Positions 1 through 7,114 of a stretch of 15,506 nucleotides of DNA are shown here, one piece after another; position 1 is the first letter of the stretch, and each line of letters opens with the position of its first letter. The position numbers and the translations under genes are program-made. The stretch covers positions 1 through 15,506 of the forward strand of contig JAUWBQ010000018.1 of the NCBI GenBank assembly GCA_030601645.1. The letters run 5' to 3'. Source of the DNA: Candidatus Bathyarchaeota archaeon. Its GTDB lineage: Archaea; Thermoproteota; Bathyarchaeia; TCS64. The notes beneath the pieces were generated by a model. That model worked only from the letters and a program-made list of their open reading frames with translations. It was not told the DNA's origin and searched no databases.

Positions 1-293
1 GATCCCATGAATATTACCTTCACACCGTTATCTAACAGCGCCTTCGTGCACACCGTCGTCGCCGGATGGCATTCGGACCAAGCGCTGACGCCGTATCCGT
101 AGTTGATAATTGCCACGTCTCCGACTTCGACATAGGGCGGATTGATGCCGTCCCACAGATCTCTCGTGTTGGGCATGATCGCGACGGGCAATCCAATTGG
201 CACGAGGAATGGTACCATCAGGCTGACGAATAGGATCCAGTAGAAGACCCTCCTGTCGATGGTCTGTAGCTTGTCAAAGATCGATTCGCTCAT
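1..293 (-). CDS. Membrane-anchored alpha/beta protein, 5' part only (cut by window edge)
   Basis: Reading leftwards from ATG at 293-291, the frame stays open to the window edge, giving the first 97 or so residues. The N-terminus (MSESIFDKLQTIDRR) is cytoplasmic-looking and is followed by one hydrophobic segment (about residues 18-40). Then comes a soluble stretch with a strand-helix-strand pattern (VAIINYGYG, helix around ATTVCTKALLDNG, then VKVIFMG). That pattern resembles the 'AGVKIAAYC' part of the DUF6754 protein two genes upstream, so the two may be related or form a pair; this is inference. Its ATG overlaps the stop of the preceding gene as ATGA, so translation is probably coupled. Function is unknown. 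No catalytic motif is visible in the part present. Confidence 0.8.
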   Translation of the reverse strand, partial: MSESIFDKLQTIDRRVFYWILFVSLMVPFLVPIGLPVAIMPNTRDLWDGINPPYVEVGDVAIINYGYGVSAWSECHPATTVCTKALLDNGVKVIFMG

Positions 294-943
294 TCTTGAC
301 CAACTCCTGCGTAGAAGCCTCTCTCCTTACCGAGAAGGGCTCTGAAGCCGTAGGCTATCATCCCGAGGGCGCCCACCAGGGAGAAGGCCCTCATACCGGG
401 GATCTGCCCGGTGAACTTGAACCACGAACCGATGGTGGGGATACCGCTCCAGATAACCTCCCCTACGGGTGCGTTAGACAGGATGACGAAACAGCCCGCT
501 ATAAGCATCAGAGCCGCATCGACGTTTCTGGCCCTAAAGGCCCGGTATGCGGCGGAGAAGATGTAGAAGCCCGTGATCGCGTACAGGGTCGCCCCGAGGG
601 GCGTGTAGATGTGGACGAATAGCCAGCCGTATATCGGGTTATTGGCCTGCGCTCCAGTAGAAATGTAGCCCATTAGTCCCGTGAGTAGCATTACTGCGAA
701 GGAGATTATTAGCCAGCCACTGTAATACCAGTTTCTACCCTTCTTCTGCACATTTTTAGAGTGGGATCTCAACAGGAAGACGGCACCCAGACCGAGGGAG
801 ATGTTGTACACGATAATCCCCCAAGTCCGGAGCATCTCCGCGAAAGCCCAGTCAGCAGGGAAGAAGAAGTACTCGATGAACATGACCACAGTGACTAGCC
901 CCGTGACCAGGAAGACTGCTTCTCTCTTTAGAATATCAGACAT
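290..943 (-). CDS. Six-helix integral membrane protein, unknown function
   Basis: This is a 217-residue protein made almost wholly of hydrophobic helices, at about residues 8-28, 41-60, 73-95, 104-131, 143-162 and 187-205. A basic loop after helix 2 (RSHSKNVQKKGRNW) suggests that loop is cytoplasmic. The ATG at 943 lies four bases after the stop of the DUF6754 gene, and its own stop overlaps the next ATG by four bases, so it is the middle gene of a coupled three-gene operon. I do not recognise the family and see no transporter or enzyme motif. A membrane-embedded partner for the two flanking anchored proteins is the simplest reading, but that is inference. Confidence 0.85.
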   Translation of the reverse strand: MSDILKREAVFLVTGLVTVVMFIEYFFFPADWAFAEMLRTWGIIVYNISLGLGAVFLLRSHSKNVQKKGRNWYYSGWLIISFAVMLLTGLMGYISTGAQANNPIYGWLFVHIYTPLGATLYAITGFYIFSAAYRAFRARNVDAALMLIAGCFVILSNAPVGEVIWSGIPTIGSWFKFTGQIPGMRAFSLVGALGMIAYGFRALLGKERGFYAGVGQE

Positions 944-947
944 TTTC

Positions 948-1730
948 TCACACCCTCAGTAGATCCGCTATGAAGGTCATCCCTACGGCCCCTAGTAAGA
1001 AGCCGACAGCTATTACAGCCATGATGATGAACTTCACGATGTCCTCGCCCTTGATGGAGCCGAGCAGATCCGGGTCGTCGCTGATCGATGCACCCGCGGC
1101 GTAGAGCTCCTCGGCGAGGAGCATGTAGTCACAGGTCGCGACCATGAACGGCATCTGGTGGGTGTTAGCTGTACCACCGATCTGCATCGCGCCGATGGCG
1201 TTCCCGGCTTCCCCGATGACCACCGACTCGTAATAGAAGCCCCCTACAAGGATGTTGGAGGCGGGTCGCTCCCTCTGGAAGTAACCGAGGACTCCCGTCA
1301 GGTACGCGGACTGCCCTTCAATGAAGGTTATCATGTCAGGATCGAACTCTTCAGGCTTCCCTTGGGATAGATATGCCGTCCTCATTGTCTCCTCGACGAG
1401 GGGCAGCGCGTCATAGAGCGGACAATAGGCAGCGATCTTAACGCCAGCCTTGACACACTCCTCGGCGACGTACTCAAGGATGCTGATGGAGGCCAAGATC
1501 TGGGGACCCTGGGTCGCGTCGTTAAGCCCCCCGCCGATCCCGGGGGTCCAGAACAGGGGCTGGCCCATCTCGGCCGCCCTGCCCACCGCCTCTGGTATTG
1601 CTACCATGGCGGGCAGGGTCCTCACCTTGATCTGGCCTCTTTTACTCGTAGACATGAAGTAGTACATGAGCGCGAAAGACAGAATAAGCAAGATGAAAGT
1701 CATCACTCGTCCTTCAACGATAATTGCCAT
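948..1730 (-). CDS. DUF6754 domain protein with terminal membrane anchors
   Basis: This protein of 260 residues starts at ATG 1730, which has an AGGGA ribosome-binding-like sequence just upstream. The longer open frame to 1790 would begin with TTG and add a basic, non-conserved tail. It has an N-terminal helix (about residues 9-27), a soluble domain of about 200 residues and a C-terminal helix (about 232-256). The soluble part includes FWTPGIGGG, a Gly- and Ala-rich segment and a long helix/strand pair around AEECVKAGVKIAAYC. This layout and sequence match my memory of DUF6754 proteins, whose function is unknown. It is first in a tightly spaced operon with two further membrane proteins. The family assignment rests on recognition and not on a search. 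Confidence 0.85.
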   Translation of the reverse strand: MAIIVEGRVMTFILLILSFALMYYFMSTSKRGQIKVRTLPAMVAIPEAVGRAAEMGQPLFWTPGIGGGLNDATQGPQILASISILEYVAEECVKAGVKIAAYCPLYDALPLVEETMRTAYLSQGKPEEFDPDMITFIEGQSAYLTGVLGYFQRERPASNILVGGFYYESVVIGEAGNAIGAMQIGGTANTHQMPFMVATCDYMLLAEELYAAGASISDDPDLLGSIKGEDIVKFIIMAVIAVGFLLGAVGMTFIADLLRV

Positions 1731-1845
1731 TTTTTCCCTTCCATTCTTTTTTCTGTCTAACCTATGGACAAAGGACACAGTTAACCCCAACCATGGAGTC
1801 GACTATGTCGCTAGCCCAACGTTAGGTAGACTAAATCCCGTTATT

Positions 1846-1866
1846 ATGTTATATATTATATAACAT
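1846..1866. promoter_or_regulatory. AT-only-core palindrome, possible promoter or operator
   Basis: The sequence atgttatat-att-atataacat has two perfect 9-base arms around a 3-base centre. It contains TATA-like sequence on both strands and lies about 116 bases before the ATG of the DUF6754 gene. It may be the TATA box of that operon, a regulator-binding site overlapping it, or both. No other start signal of comparable quality lies closer to the gene. Confidence 0.45.
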
Positions 1867-2103
1867 TTCTCAATAAACCGGTTCTCCATATTTAAGTTCA
1901 GTCTTTTTTCAAGTAAATTCCTAAGCGAAGTCTGTAACATACCTTTTAGATAAAATAAACGCCTTTCTATTCTTAATTTTTTGAGTCGAAAATGAATAAC
2001 GAAGATTTATTTTTTTATAAATACGAGCCTGCGAATCCTTTCTATTATTTTAACATAAAAAACTAGATCGTGCCTTCAATGTAAAAGTACTCCAATTCTA
2101 GAG

Positions 2104-2132
2104 CCTTAAAAAATATAGAAAAGAAAATTAGA
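2104..2132 (-). terminator. T-rich terminator after the barrel-sandwich protein gene
   Basis: Read on the minus strand, a few bases after the stop at 2136, the sequence runs through TTTTCTTTTC and then TATATTTTTT. Stem-free oligo-T stretches like this are the usual archaeal termination signal. It separates the ASKHA/barrel-sandwich unit from the DUF6754 unit. Confidence 0.55.
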
Positions 2133-2135
2133 GGT

Positions 2136-3293
2136 TTATTCCTCGATGATCTCTACGTTCGCCCGGGGTACAGTCACGACGGTGCCGTCATCAAACTCGA
2201 CTTCCAAGACCCTGACGTAGGACTCGGACTCCACCTGCTGGAGCTCAACAGGAAGGAACTTCACAACCCCGATGGCCCCGAAGTAGGGATGCCTGATGAT
2301 ACGCACCGGGGTTCCCGGCACCATCCCCGAGGCCAGCTCCTCAAGTCCCTGCTCCACGGCCTCATCGTGGGGGATTATTATCTCGGGCCTGAGGACGCCA
2401 GCCCTGATCTGGGTGGCTCCGTTCACCGAGGCGTAATAACCCTCAAAGCTCCTCAGGAGGTCGAAGGAGGACTGGGACATCCGCATTTTCCCGAAGCCCT
2501 CCGTGATGATGACCGAGATGCCCAGCTCCTCCTGCCCCGTGATGGCGACGCCGATCTCCTCCCCGGTGAAGGAGGTCAGGTCGTCGTGGCGGACCCCTCC
2601 GGCCACAATGCAGGAGACGCCGACCTCGACGGCTTTCTTCAATGCGTTCAGGGTCACCATAGACCCTCCAATGAGGATGGCTCCTTTGTCCTCGGTGGTT
2701 ATCAATTCCTCAGAGAGGACCTTTTCGGGGTCGTCGACTGCCATGCGGATCTTTCCGTGGCTCTCCCCGCCGATGCCGAAGATGCCCTGGATGAAGGCTG
2801 CGTTGGTCTCGATGACAGCTCCCTCCTTCGGGAGGACCTCGATGACCTTCCCAGGGATATACGCGTCGATATCAACGGGAATAGGGCTTCCCCTAATGAT
2901 GACTTGGCCGGTGACATCGGAGATGGACTCGATGGTCCCTGCTTTTGGTGATTCCACCCGCTTCTTGATGAGGCCGAAGAATGCCGTGTAGGATGCCAAA
3001 AGGTCTTCTTCCTCGACCACGTCTCCCAAAGCCTTTGTCATGTACCGGGGGAGGTCTTCGGGCTCGACGCCGAGACGCATCGACACCTTCACGATCTCTG
3101 GATCGCCGCTTATCTCGGTCCTCGCCACAATCTGCTCGTGGTTGACGATGTCCCCCTCTTTGACGAAGACCTCGCCAAATATGGGGAGTCGCCGGGTCTT
3201 GTCGATGGTCATAGACCGCTTGACTTTCAGGCCTGGGGTATAAGCGTGGGCTTCGGCGGATTTCTCCTCGTTGCCGTTCATTTTCTCGCTCAT
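2136..3293 (-). CDS. Barrel-sandwich-hybrid / KOW-like protein paired with the GlmL-like ATPase
   Basis: A 385-residue soluble protein. After a charged N-terminus, residues of about 25-180 show repeated patterns typical of barrel-sandwich hybrid folds (GEVFVKEGDIV, then ESPKAGTIESI with VIIRGSPIPV, then IPGKVIEVLPKEGAVI). The middle has a Gly-rich segment (FGIGGESHGKI) and a putative alpha/beta part with LIGGSMVTLNALKKAV and CIVAGG. The C-terminal 65 residues look like a KOW/SH3-type barrel (RHPYFGAIGVV, then VEFDDGTVVTVPRANVEII). No MKM-type biotin site or lipoyl lysine is visible, so I do not read it as a cofactor carrier. Its ATG follows the stop of the ATPase gene by one base, so the two products are probably made together. 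Exact function is unknown. Confidence 0.85.
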   Translation of the reverse strand: MSEKMNGNEEKSAEAHAYTPGLKVKRSMTIDKTRRLPIFGEVFVKEGDIVNHEQIVARTEISGDPEIVKVSMRLGVEPEDLPRYMTKALGDVVEEEDLLASYTAFFGLIKKRVESPKAGTIESISDVTGQVIIRGSPIPVDIDAYIPGKVIEVLPKEGAVIETNAAFIQGIFGIGGESHGKIRMAVDDPEKVLSEELITTEDKGAILIGGSMVTLNALKKAVEVGVSCIVAGGVRHDDLTSFTGEEIGVAITGQEELGISVIITEGFGKMRMSQSSFDLLRSFEGYYASVNGATQIRAGVLRPEIIIPHDEAVEQGLEELASGMVPGTPVRIIRHPYFGAIGVVKFLPVELQQVESESYVRVLEVEFDDGTVVTVPRANVEIIEE

Positions 3294-3294
3294 C

Positions 3295-5151
3295 TCACAG
3301 CAGCTCCTCCAGTTTGTCCTCGGGGTATAGATCCAACGCCCTGAACCATTTTAGCAGCATCTCTCTCCGGGCGTTGTCATCCTCCGGTAGATAGATGGGG
3401 CGCCCCCTCGCGTCCAAGAGCACACCAGCCACACCGCCCATGACGGTCTTCTTCACTGCGTGTCCTGGGCCTTCGCCCATGTCGAATTTCTTGGCGGGTG
3501 TTATGACCGCCTTGGCCTCATGCCTCTCGGCCAGAGGGATCAGTTTGATCTCGCCGAAGTTCAGCTCCTCCTCGACGGTCCCTCCATCGGGCAACGTGAG
3601 CTCTACAGTCATGACCCGCTCCCCCCGCGCTCGCGCCTTTACGTCCCCTGCGATCGTCCCCACGGGGGCTATACAGGTCCCCAGCCTGACGAGGCAGTCC
3701 TTGTCGAAGATGTTCCACGCCGCGTCCCTGTACACGGTTGAGAGGACCCCCAGATGGGGCATCATGAAGACGCTGTCCTGGAACATCCTGGTCACGCCCT
3801 CGGGCTGCCAAGCGTCTGTCAGGATGAACATGCTCTGGATCCGCCTCGGCGCGTGGCTGAGGAGCCCCCCGGTCCCGGCTAGGATGTCGATGACCATCAT
3901 GTTGACGTAGGTCTCCTCGACCGCCTGTTCGAACATGTCCGAGATGGTCCTCTGAAGCTGGATCCCCTTGAGCCGGGTCGCTATCGTCCTGTGATGGGCC
4001 AAGCCCAGTCGCAGGGCCTCCCGGGCCACCGAGTGCTCGACGATGAGGTCCTCAAGGGTCTGGGGGATGGTGGTGGGCCGGATCATCTTGTTCATCAGCC
4101 TGCTGGAGACCTCCTCCTCCTCGAGTTTGAAAGGGATCCAGCGCATGATGTTCTCGATGCCCGCCTCCTTCATCACGTTGGTCACGCTGTAGCTCATCCC
4201 CAGGTTCGCGCTCACGCTCCTGACGAACCTTCCGTCCACGATTGAGTAGACGTTGGTCGTGGCGCCTCCGAGGCCAACACCCAGGACGTTCTCCTTGAAA
4301 GTGTCGGCGATGAGCTGTATAGCCATGCCTTCCCCGGCGGGGGTCGGCATGATGTCAACGTAGGTCCACTTCATGAGCTTCGTGTATCCGGGTGCGTGGC
4401 TCATGACGTGCTCCATGAAGAGCTCGTGGACTGCCCGGCGAGCCGGCTCGGTGTTCTCTACCTCGAGGACCGGCCTGATGTTGTCCACCATGTCTAAGGC
4501 GAAGCTGTCGCTCATCAAGGCCTCGATCTGGGGCCTAAGAGACTTGTTCCCGGCGTACACGATGGGGAGCTCGTAGCCTATTCCGAGGCGGGGTTTGGGC
4601 TCGGATGCTTTGATCAGCTCGGCGATCTCCATGACGTGGGAGGTGGCCCCTCCGTCTGTCCCTCCGGCCAGGAGGATCATGTCAGGTCTTAGGCTGCGGA
4701 TCCTCTGGATCTTCTGGTAGGGCTGGCGTCCGTCGTCCCGGGCGATGACGTCCATGACTATAGCGCCGGCTCCGAGGGCAGCCCTGTTGGCGCTCTCGGC
4801 GGTCATGGATTTTATCAGGCCAGCCACCATCATCTGGAGGCCGCCGCCCGCGCTGCTGGTTGTGCAGTAGAGGTCTACACCAATATTTCCATCATAGGGG
4901 ATGACTATGCCGCTTCCGTCCGGGGAGAGGATCTTGTGTCCGGTGAGTTCCTCCACTTCCCTCACGGCGTTCTGGACCCCCATGGTCACGTCCTCGTAGG
5001 GGGCCTCGACGGTGGTCGGTGCTTCGCCTGCGACGAGGAATCTCCACTCCCCGTTCTTTCTGTGGAAGAACCGGGCCTTCGTTGTGGTGCTCCCGACGTC
5101 GGTTGCCAGGATGTACTGCATTTCTTCCGTGGATTTTTTTAGAGAGACCAT
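3295..5151 (-). CDS. GlmL/MutL-family ASKHA ATPase, long form
   Basis: The protein belongs to the MutL/GlmL branch of the sugar kinase-Hsp70-actin fold. It has the phosphate-1 motif ATDVGSTTTKARFF at the N-terminus, LLAGGTDGG in the first half, and the phosphate-2 motif GLGGATTNVYSI in the middle. Classical GlmL accompanies adenosylcobalamin-dependent glutamate mutase and is about 460 residues by my recollection. This protein has about 618, the extra length including a C-terminal part of about 100 residues with GEGPGHAVKKTVMGG. I place the start at ATG 5151, just after a CTTTAAGA TATA-like box centred near 5187; ATG 5121 is the alternative and lies closer to the ATPase motif. The longest frame begins with TTG at 5175. 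No mutase subunit gene is nearby, so its client is more likely the neighbouring proteins. That last step is inference. Confidence 0.88.
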   Translation of the reverse strand: MVSLKKSTEEMQYILATDVGSTTTKARFFHRKNGEWRFLVAGEAPTTVEAPYEDVTMGVQNAVREVEELTGHKILSPDGSGIVIPYDGNIGVDLYCTTSSAGGGLQMMVAGLIKSMTAESANRAALGAGAIVMDVIARDDGRQPYQKIQRIRSLRPDMILLAGGTDGGATSHVMEIAELIKASEPKPRLGIGYELPIVYAGNKSLRPQIEALMSDSFALDMVDNIRPVLEVENTEPARRAVHELFMEHVMSHAPGYTKLMKWTYVDIMPTPAGEGMAIQLIADTFKENVLGVGLGGATTNVYSIVDGRFVRSVSANLGMSYSVTNVMKEAGIENIMRWIPFKLEEEEVSSRLMNKMIRPTTIPQTLEDLIVEHSVAREALRLGLAHHRTIATRLKGIQLQRTISDMFEQAVEETYVNMMVIDILAGTGGLLSHAPRRIQSMFILTDAWQPEGVTRMFQDSVFMMPHLGVLSTVYRDAAWNIFDKDCLVRLGTCIAPVGTIAGDVKARARGERVMTVELTLPDGGTVEEELNFGEIKLIPLAERHEAKAVITPAKKFDMGEGPGHAVKKTVMGGVAGVLLDARGRPIYLPEDDNARREMLLKWFRALDLYPEDKLEELL

Positions 5152-5182
5152 GTTGATTCCGTAATGGGGATACAAAAGACGG

Positions 5183-5190
5183 TCTTAAAG
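5183..5190 (-). promoter_or_regulatory. TATA-like box for the GlmL-like ATPase operon
   Basis: CTTTAAGA on the minus strand lies about 36 bases before ATG 5151. At the usual archaeal distance of about 25 bases, transcription would begin near 5160, giving a leader of roughly ten bases for the 5151 start. Confidence 0.4.
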
Positions 5191-5209
5191 TTTTCTAACT
5201 CCTAACCAA

Positions 5210-5236
5210 GAAGGATACAAAAATCACTGTTTTTAA
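5210..5236 (-). terminator. T-rich terminator after the small charged protein gene
   Basis: Just beyond the stop at 5233, the minus strand reads TTTTTAAAAACAGTGATTTTTG. Two T-tracts in a short span are a plausible archaeal terminator. It lies immediately before the promoter of the ATPase gene, so the two are probably separate transcripts. Confidence 0.4.
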
Positions 5237-5631
5237 AAAGGAAGGAAGCGCCGCCATCCCTTCTTCTCGGTTACCTCTCCCGCCTCTATTTTAGCCCTTT
5301 TTTCCTCTAGTTTCTTGGCTTTTTCGGCCTTCTTTTGCTCTTCCTCTTCTCTCGTCAACTCCTCAATGGCTTTGATGAGTTTCTCCACGTTCTCGTGTTT
5401 CTCGAAGATCTGGAGGAACTTTTCTCCACTAATCCCGACATCCTCGCCTAAGGCTGGAAGGAAGGGGGAAACGAAGAAACGCCCCATCTGCGCCCCGATA
5501 AAAGACAGGGGTTTGACGCTCTCGATCATGAGTATTGCGGCCACATCCAACCCGTATTTGTGGATCGTCGCGGCGATCTTTTTGATCATCTCGTCCTCGT
5601 CTTCGGAGGTTACCTCAACGTCCCAGTACAT
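5233..5631 (-). CDS. Small charged protein with Lys/Glu-rich tail, unknown function
   Basis: A protein of 132 residues from ATG 5631 (MYWDVEV). The longer frame would begin with TTG at 5652 and add a Cys-containing stub that I reject; a GGGTG sequence sits at a suitable distance before the ATG. The N-terminal part looks like a small alpha/beta domain (WDVEVTSEDEDEMIKKIA, then LDVAAILMIESVKPL), followed by a mildly hydrophobic helix (FIGAQMGRFFVSPFLPAL). The last third is a predicted coiled stretch of alternating Lys and Glu ending in the aromatic-basic GWRRFLPF, which could touch a membrane surface. It lies directly upstream of the GlmL-like ATPase gene and may belong to the same system. The family is not recognised. 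Confidence 0.75.
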   Translation of the reverse strand: MYWDVEVTSEDEDEMIKKIAATIHKYGLDVAAILMIESVKPLSFIGAQMGRFFVSPFLPALGEDVGISGEKFLQIFEKHENVEKLIKAIEELTREEEEQKKAEKAKKLEEKRAKIEAGEVTEKKGWRRFLPF

Positions 5632-5651
5632 TGCTGAACACCCGCATACCA

Positions 5652-5684
5652 ATTAGAATATTCATACAATCCCTATTAGAATAT
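5652..5684 (-). promoter_or_regulatory. Tandem 10-base direct repeat at promoter of small charged protein
   Basis: The plus-strand sequence attagaatat occurs at 5652-5661 and again at 5675-5684, a 23-base period or about two helical turns. The distal copy overlaps the likely TATA element (minus-strand ATATATTC), and the proximal copy lies around the expected transcription start. Such placement would suit a dimeric regulator that blocks initiation, though AT-rich sequence makes chance repeats common. Confidence 0.35.
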
Positions 5685-5695
5685 ATGGGGATTTT

Positions 5696-6139
5696 TCACC
5701 CTTCGTCAGGAGTCTTTTCCCTTGTTTTTAATTTATTCAGCCTAAATTGGATTATCAAGTATGCACTCACGACCCCCCCAGCTAGGAAACACAAGAGCAA
5801 GGAAAGCGCCAGGCCTATGGTGGGATTGGGTGCCATCGAGAGCATGATGATGAGGGATAGGACCCACGAGAACAATGCGGACTTTATCCCAACGATGAGA
5901 TGCATGGACGACGCTCTCGTGCAGACCTGGTTGGAGGCCACTATAGCGGCTATAAGATATATTACATAGGTTATGTCGGCTAGGATGCCGGGGGGCACCT
6001 GGGAGAAGAAGTTCGGCATGGTTCTCAGGGCCTGGTTCCAGATCCACACTATGCCGTTGGCCAACATCGCTCCAGCGAGGTAGTCGTTGGTGGTGGGTTT
6101 TCTCTCTACAGGTGTCGCCGGTTTCTTGTTGTCGTCCAT
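5696..6139 (-). CDS. Small multi-helix membrane protein
   Basis: A protein of 147 residues from ATG 6139 (MDDNKKPATPVERKPTT). The longest frame starts with GTG at 6208, but its extra residues look like untranslated leader and include a TATA-like AAAATC. The polar N-terminus of about 18 residues is followed by about four hydrophobic helices: around DYLAGAMLANGIVWIW, then ILADITYVIYLIAAIVA, then SALFSWVLSLIIMLSMA and ALSLLLCFLAGGVVSAYLII. It ends in a basic tail (RLNKLKTREK), consistent with the positive-inside rule. It has no recognised domain. It is first of the minus-strand genes and is transcribed towards the ATPase cluster, so it may be part of it. Confidence 0.75.
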   Translation of the reverse strand: MDDNKKPATPVERKPTTNDYLAGAMLANGIVWIWNQALRTMPNFFSQVPPGILADITYVIYLIAAIVASNQVCTRASSMHLIVGIKSALFSWVLSLIIMLSMAPNPTIGLALSLLLCFLAGGVVSAYLIIQFRLNKLKTREKTPDEG

Positions 6140-6293
6140 TTTACAATGACCATACACGTAGGCCGAGATTTTAGCTCTTTGGAGAGGATAATACGACGAC
6201 TCTCCCACTCTGGTACTCCTGGTTTTCGAAGGCTCCCAAAAAAGTTAATACGCTTGTCAGCTCTCGATTCTCCGACCGGTGCTGGTGTTTGCT

Positions 6294-6651
6294 ATGGACA
6301 GCGAGGAGGATAAGCCGGAAGTCGCGAGCGTCGACGCCGATGATGAGACGGAGCAGGATTCGGTGAAAGCAGTTGGGTCTGTGGTCGAAAAAAAAGGGCT
6401 CTCTCGAGCTCAACTTCGACCACTACCTTGACGGGGGTTCTATCGGGTTCTCCGTGGCAATGTTGCTGATGCTCGTTTTTGATTGGGTTATAATAGAGAG
6501 CGGTCTGGAATCCTATTTACTGGCACGGATTTTTCTCTCATTTGTCCCAAGTCTCATTGGCGCTACTCTAGGTTCGTTCTTATTCATTCGGAGGACGAGA
6601 AGAAAACACTTCGAAGACGGCGCGCGCATCGGTCTTCCAGCTCACGATTAA
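6294..6651 (+). pseudogene. Small two-helix membrane protein gene split by a frameshift at A8
   Basis: From ATG 6294 a very acidic N-terminus (MDSEEDKPEVASVDADDE) runs to an eight-A tract at 6388-6395 and stops soon after. The +1 frame carries on smoothly through GSLELNFDHYLDGG into two hydrophobic helices (SVAMLLMLVFDWVII and LARIFLSFVPSLIGATLGSFLFI), a basic patch (RRTRRK) and a stop at 6649-6651. Removing one A from the tract yields one protein of 118 residues with a polar head and two helices. This may be a real mutation, a sequencing error in the homopolymer, or a site of transcriptional slippage. The alternative is a separate 92-residue protein starting with TTG at 6373, which lacks a ribosome binding site. 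A GTTAATAC element near 6245 could be its promoter, divergent from the gene at 6139. Confidence 0.55.
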
Positions 6652-6659
6652 ATCCGTCT

Positions 6660-6684
6660 GATCAAAAAAGGGGGAAAAAGGCGG
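6660..6684 (-). terminator. Poly-T terminator downstream of M28 remnant
   Basis: On the minus strand, beyond the stop at 6743, the sequence reads CGCCTTTTTCCCCCTTTTTTGATC. The two T-tracts look like the original terminator of the peptidase gene, kept although the gene is broken. It also lies just after the plus-strand membrane gene ending at 6651, so it may matter to only one strand. Confidence 0.45.
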
Positions 6685-6742
6685 GTTATCTCCAGGGATG
6701 CTCCTTGAGGCGGGGGGGCGGGTAAGGCCATCGGTGCTCTAT

Positions 6743-7105
6743 CTACATGACCTCGTAGAGCTCGTACTCGTCAAGCTTCTCCTTGACCTCCTCTCAACTC
6801 GTGTGTCTCGCGATCCTCTCAGGCCCGTTGGCTACCCTCATCACCAGCCTCGCTACCACCAGGGGCGCCTCCTTCACATCCTTGAAGTTCACCTTGTCGA
6901 AGGTGTCAGCCCTGGTGTGGCTCAGCCCCCTGGCGAACTGGTCAAGGGGCCGCCCGAGGCTGATGGACGGGGCGCCCATGAGGAAGAAGGGGAAATGGTC
7001 CGAGTAGCCGCTGATGGCATCGTAGGCCTTCATGGCATAGCCTGTCTCCTTGGAGACGTTGTTCAGGTAGGGTATGAGCGCGCGCCCCGACCCACAAATA
7101 GTTGA
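6743..7105 (-). pseudogene. 3' remnant of an M28 zinc aminopeptidase gene with in-frame stop
   Basis: Minus-strand reading gives ALIPYLNNVSKETGYAMKAYDA, then SGYSDHFPFFLMGAPSI and SHTRADTFDKV. These are the C-terminal third of an M28 peptidase, including the last zinc-binding His of the HTxADT motif. The N-terminal metal ligands (HxD, Glu-Glu and the middle Asp) are missing; homology fades near 7085, and a stop closes the frame at about 7111. A TGA after HTS is followed in the same frame by EEVKEKLDEYELYEVM and then a TAG at 6743-6745, so the gene also carries a nonsense codon. Any product (for example from ATG 7033) would lack the catalytic site. A second M28 fragment sits in the chimeric gene at 11421-12335. 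Confidence 0.75.
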
Positions 7106-7114
7106 CCCCTATAT

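Larger units (their letters stand above)
1731..2135. other. AT-rich intergenic region between two minus-strand operons
   Basis: About 400 bases without a credible gene, far richer in A and T than the flanking coding DNA. It holds the T-rich terminator of the upstream operon (about 2106-2130 read on the minus strand), a 21-base near-perfect palindrome at 1846-1866, and several T-runs. If the palindrome region supplies the TATA element for the DUF6754 operon, the transcript would have a leader of roughly 90-100 bases, long for this window. Confidence 0.6.

Noticed and set aside
1731..1790. Extension of the DUF6754 protein to a TTG start at 1790
   Set aside because: The added 20 residues are basic and unlike a signal sequence, whereas ATG 1730 has a purine-rich site directly upstream and begins just before the membrane helix.
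2289..2951. Long plus-strand open frame (220 codons) opposite the barrel-sandwich gene
   Set aside because: It is antisense to a well-supported gene, has a biased Asp/Gly/Leu composition typical of the mirror frame of a GC-rich gene, and resembles no family.
3295..5151. Naming this gene glmL and inferring glutamate fermentation
   Set aside because: Motifs fit the family, but length, neighbours and missing mutase genes argue against assigning that pathway.
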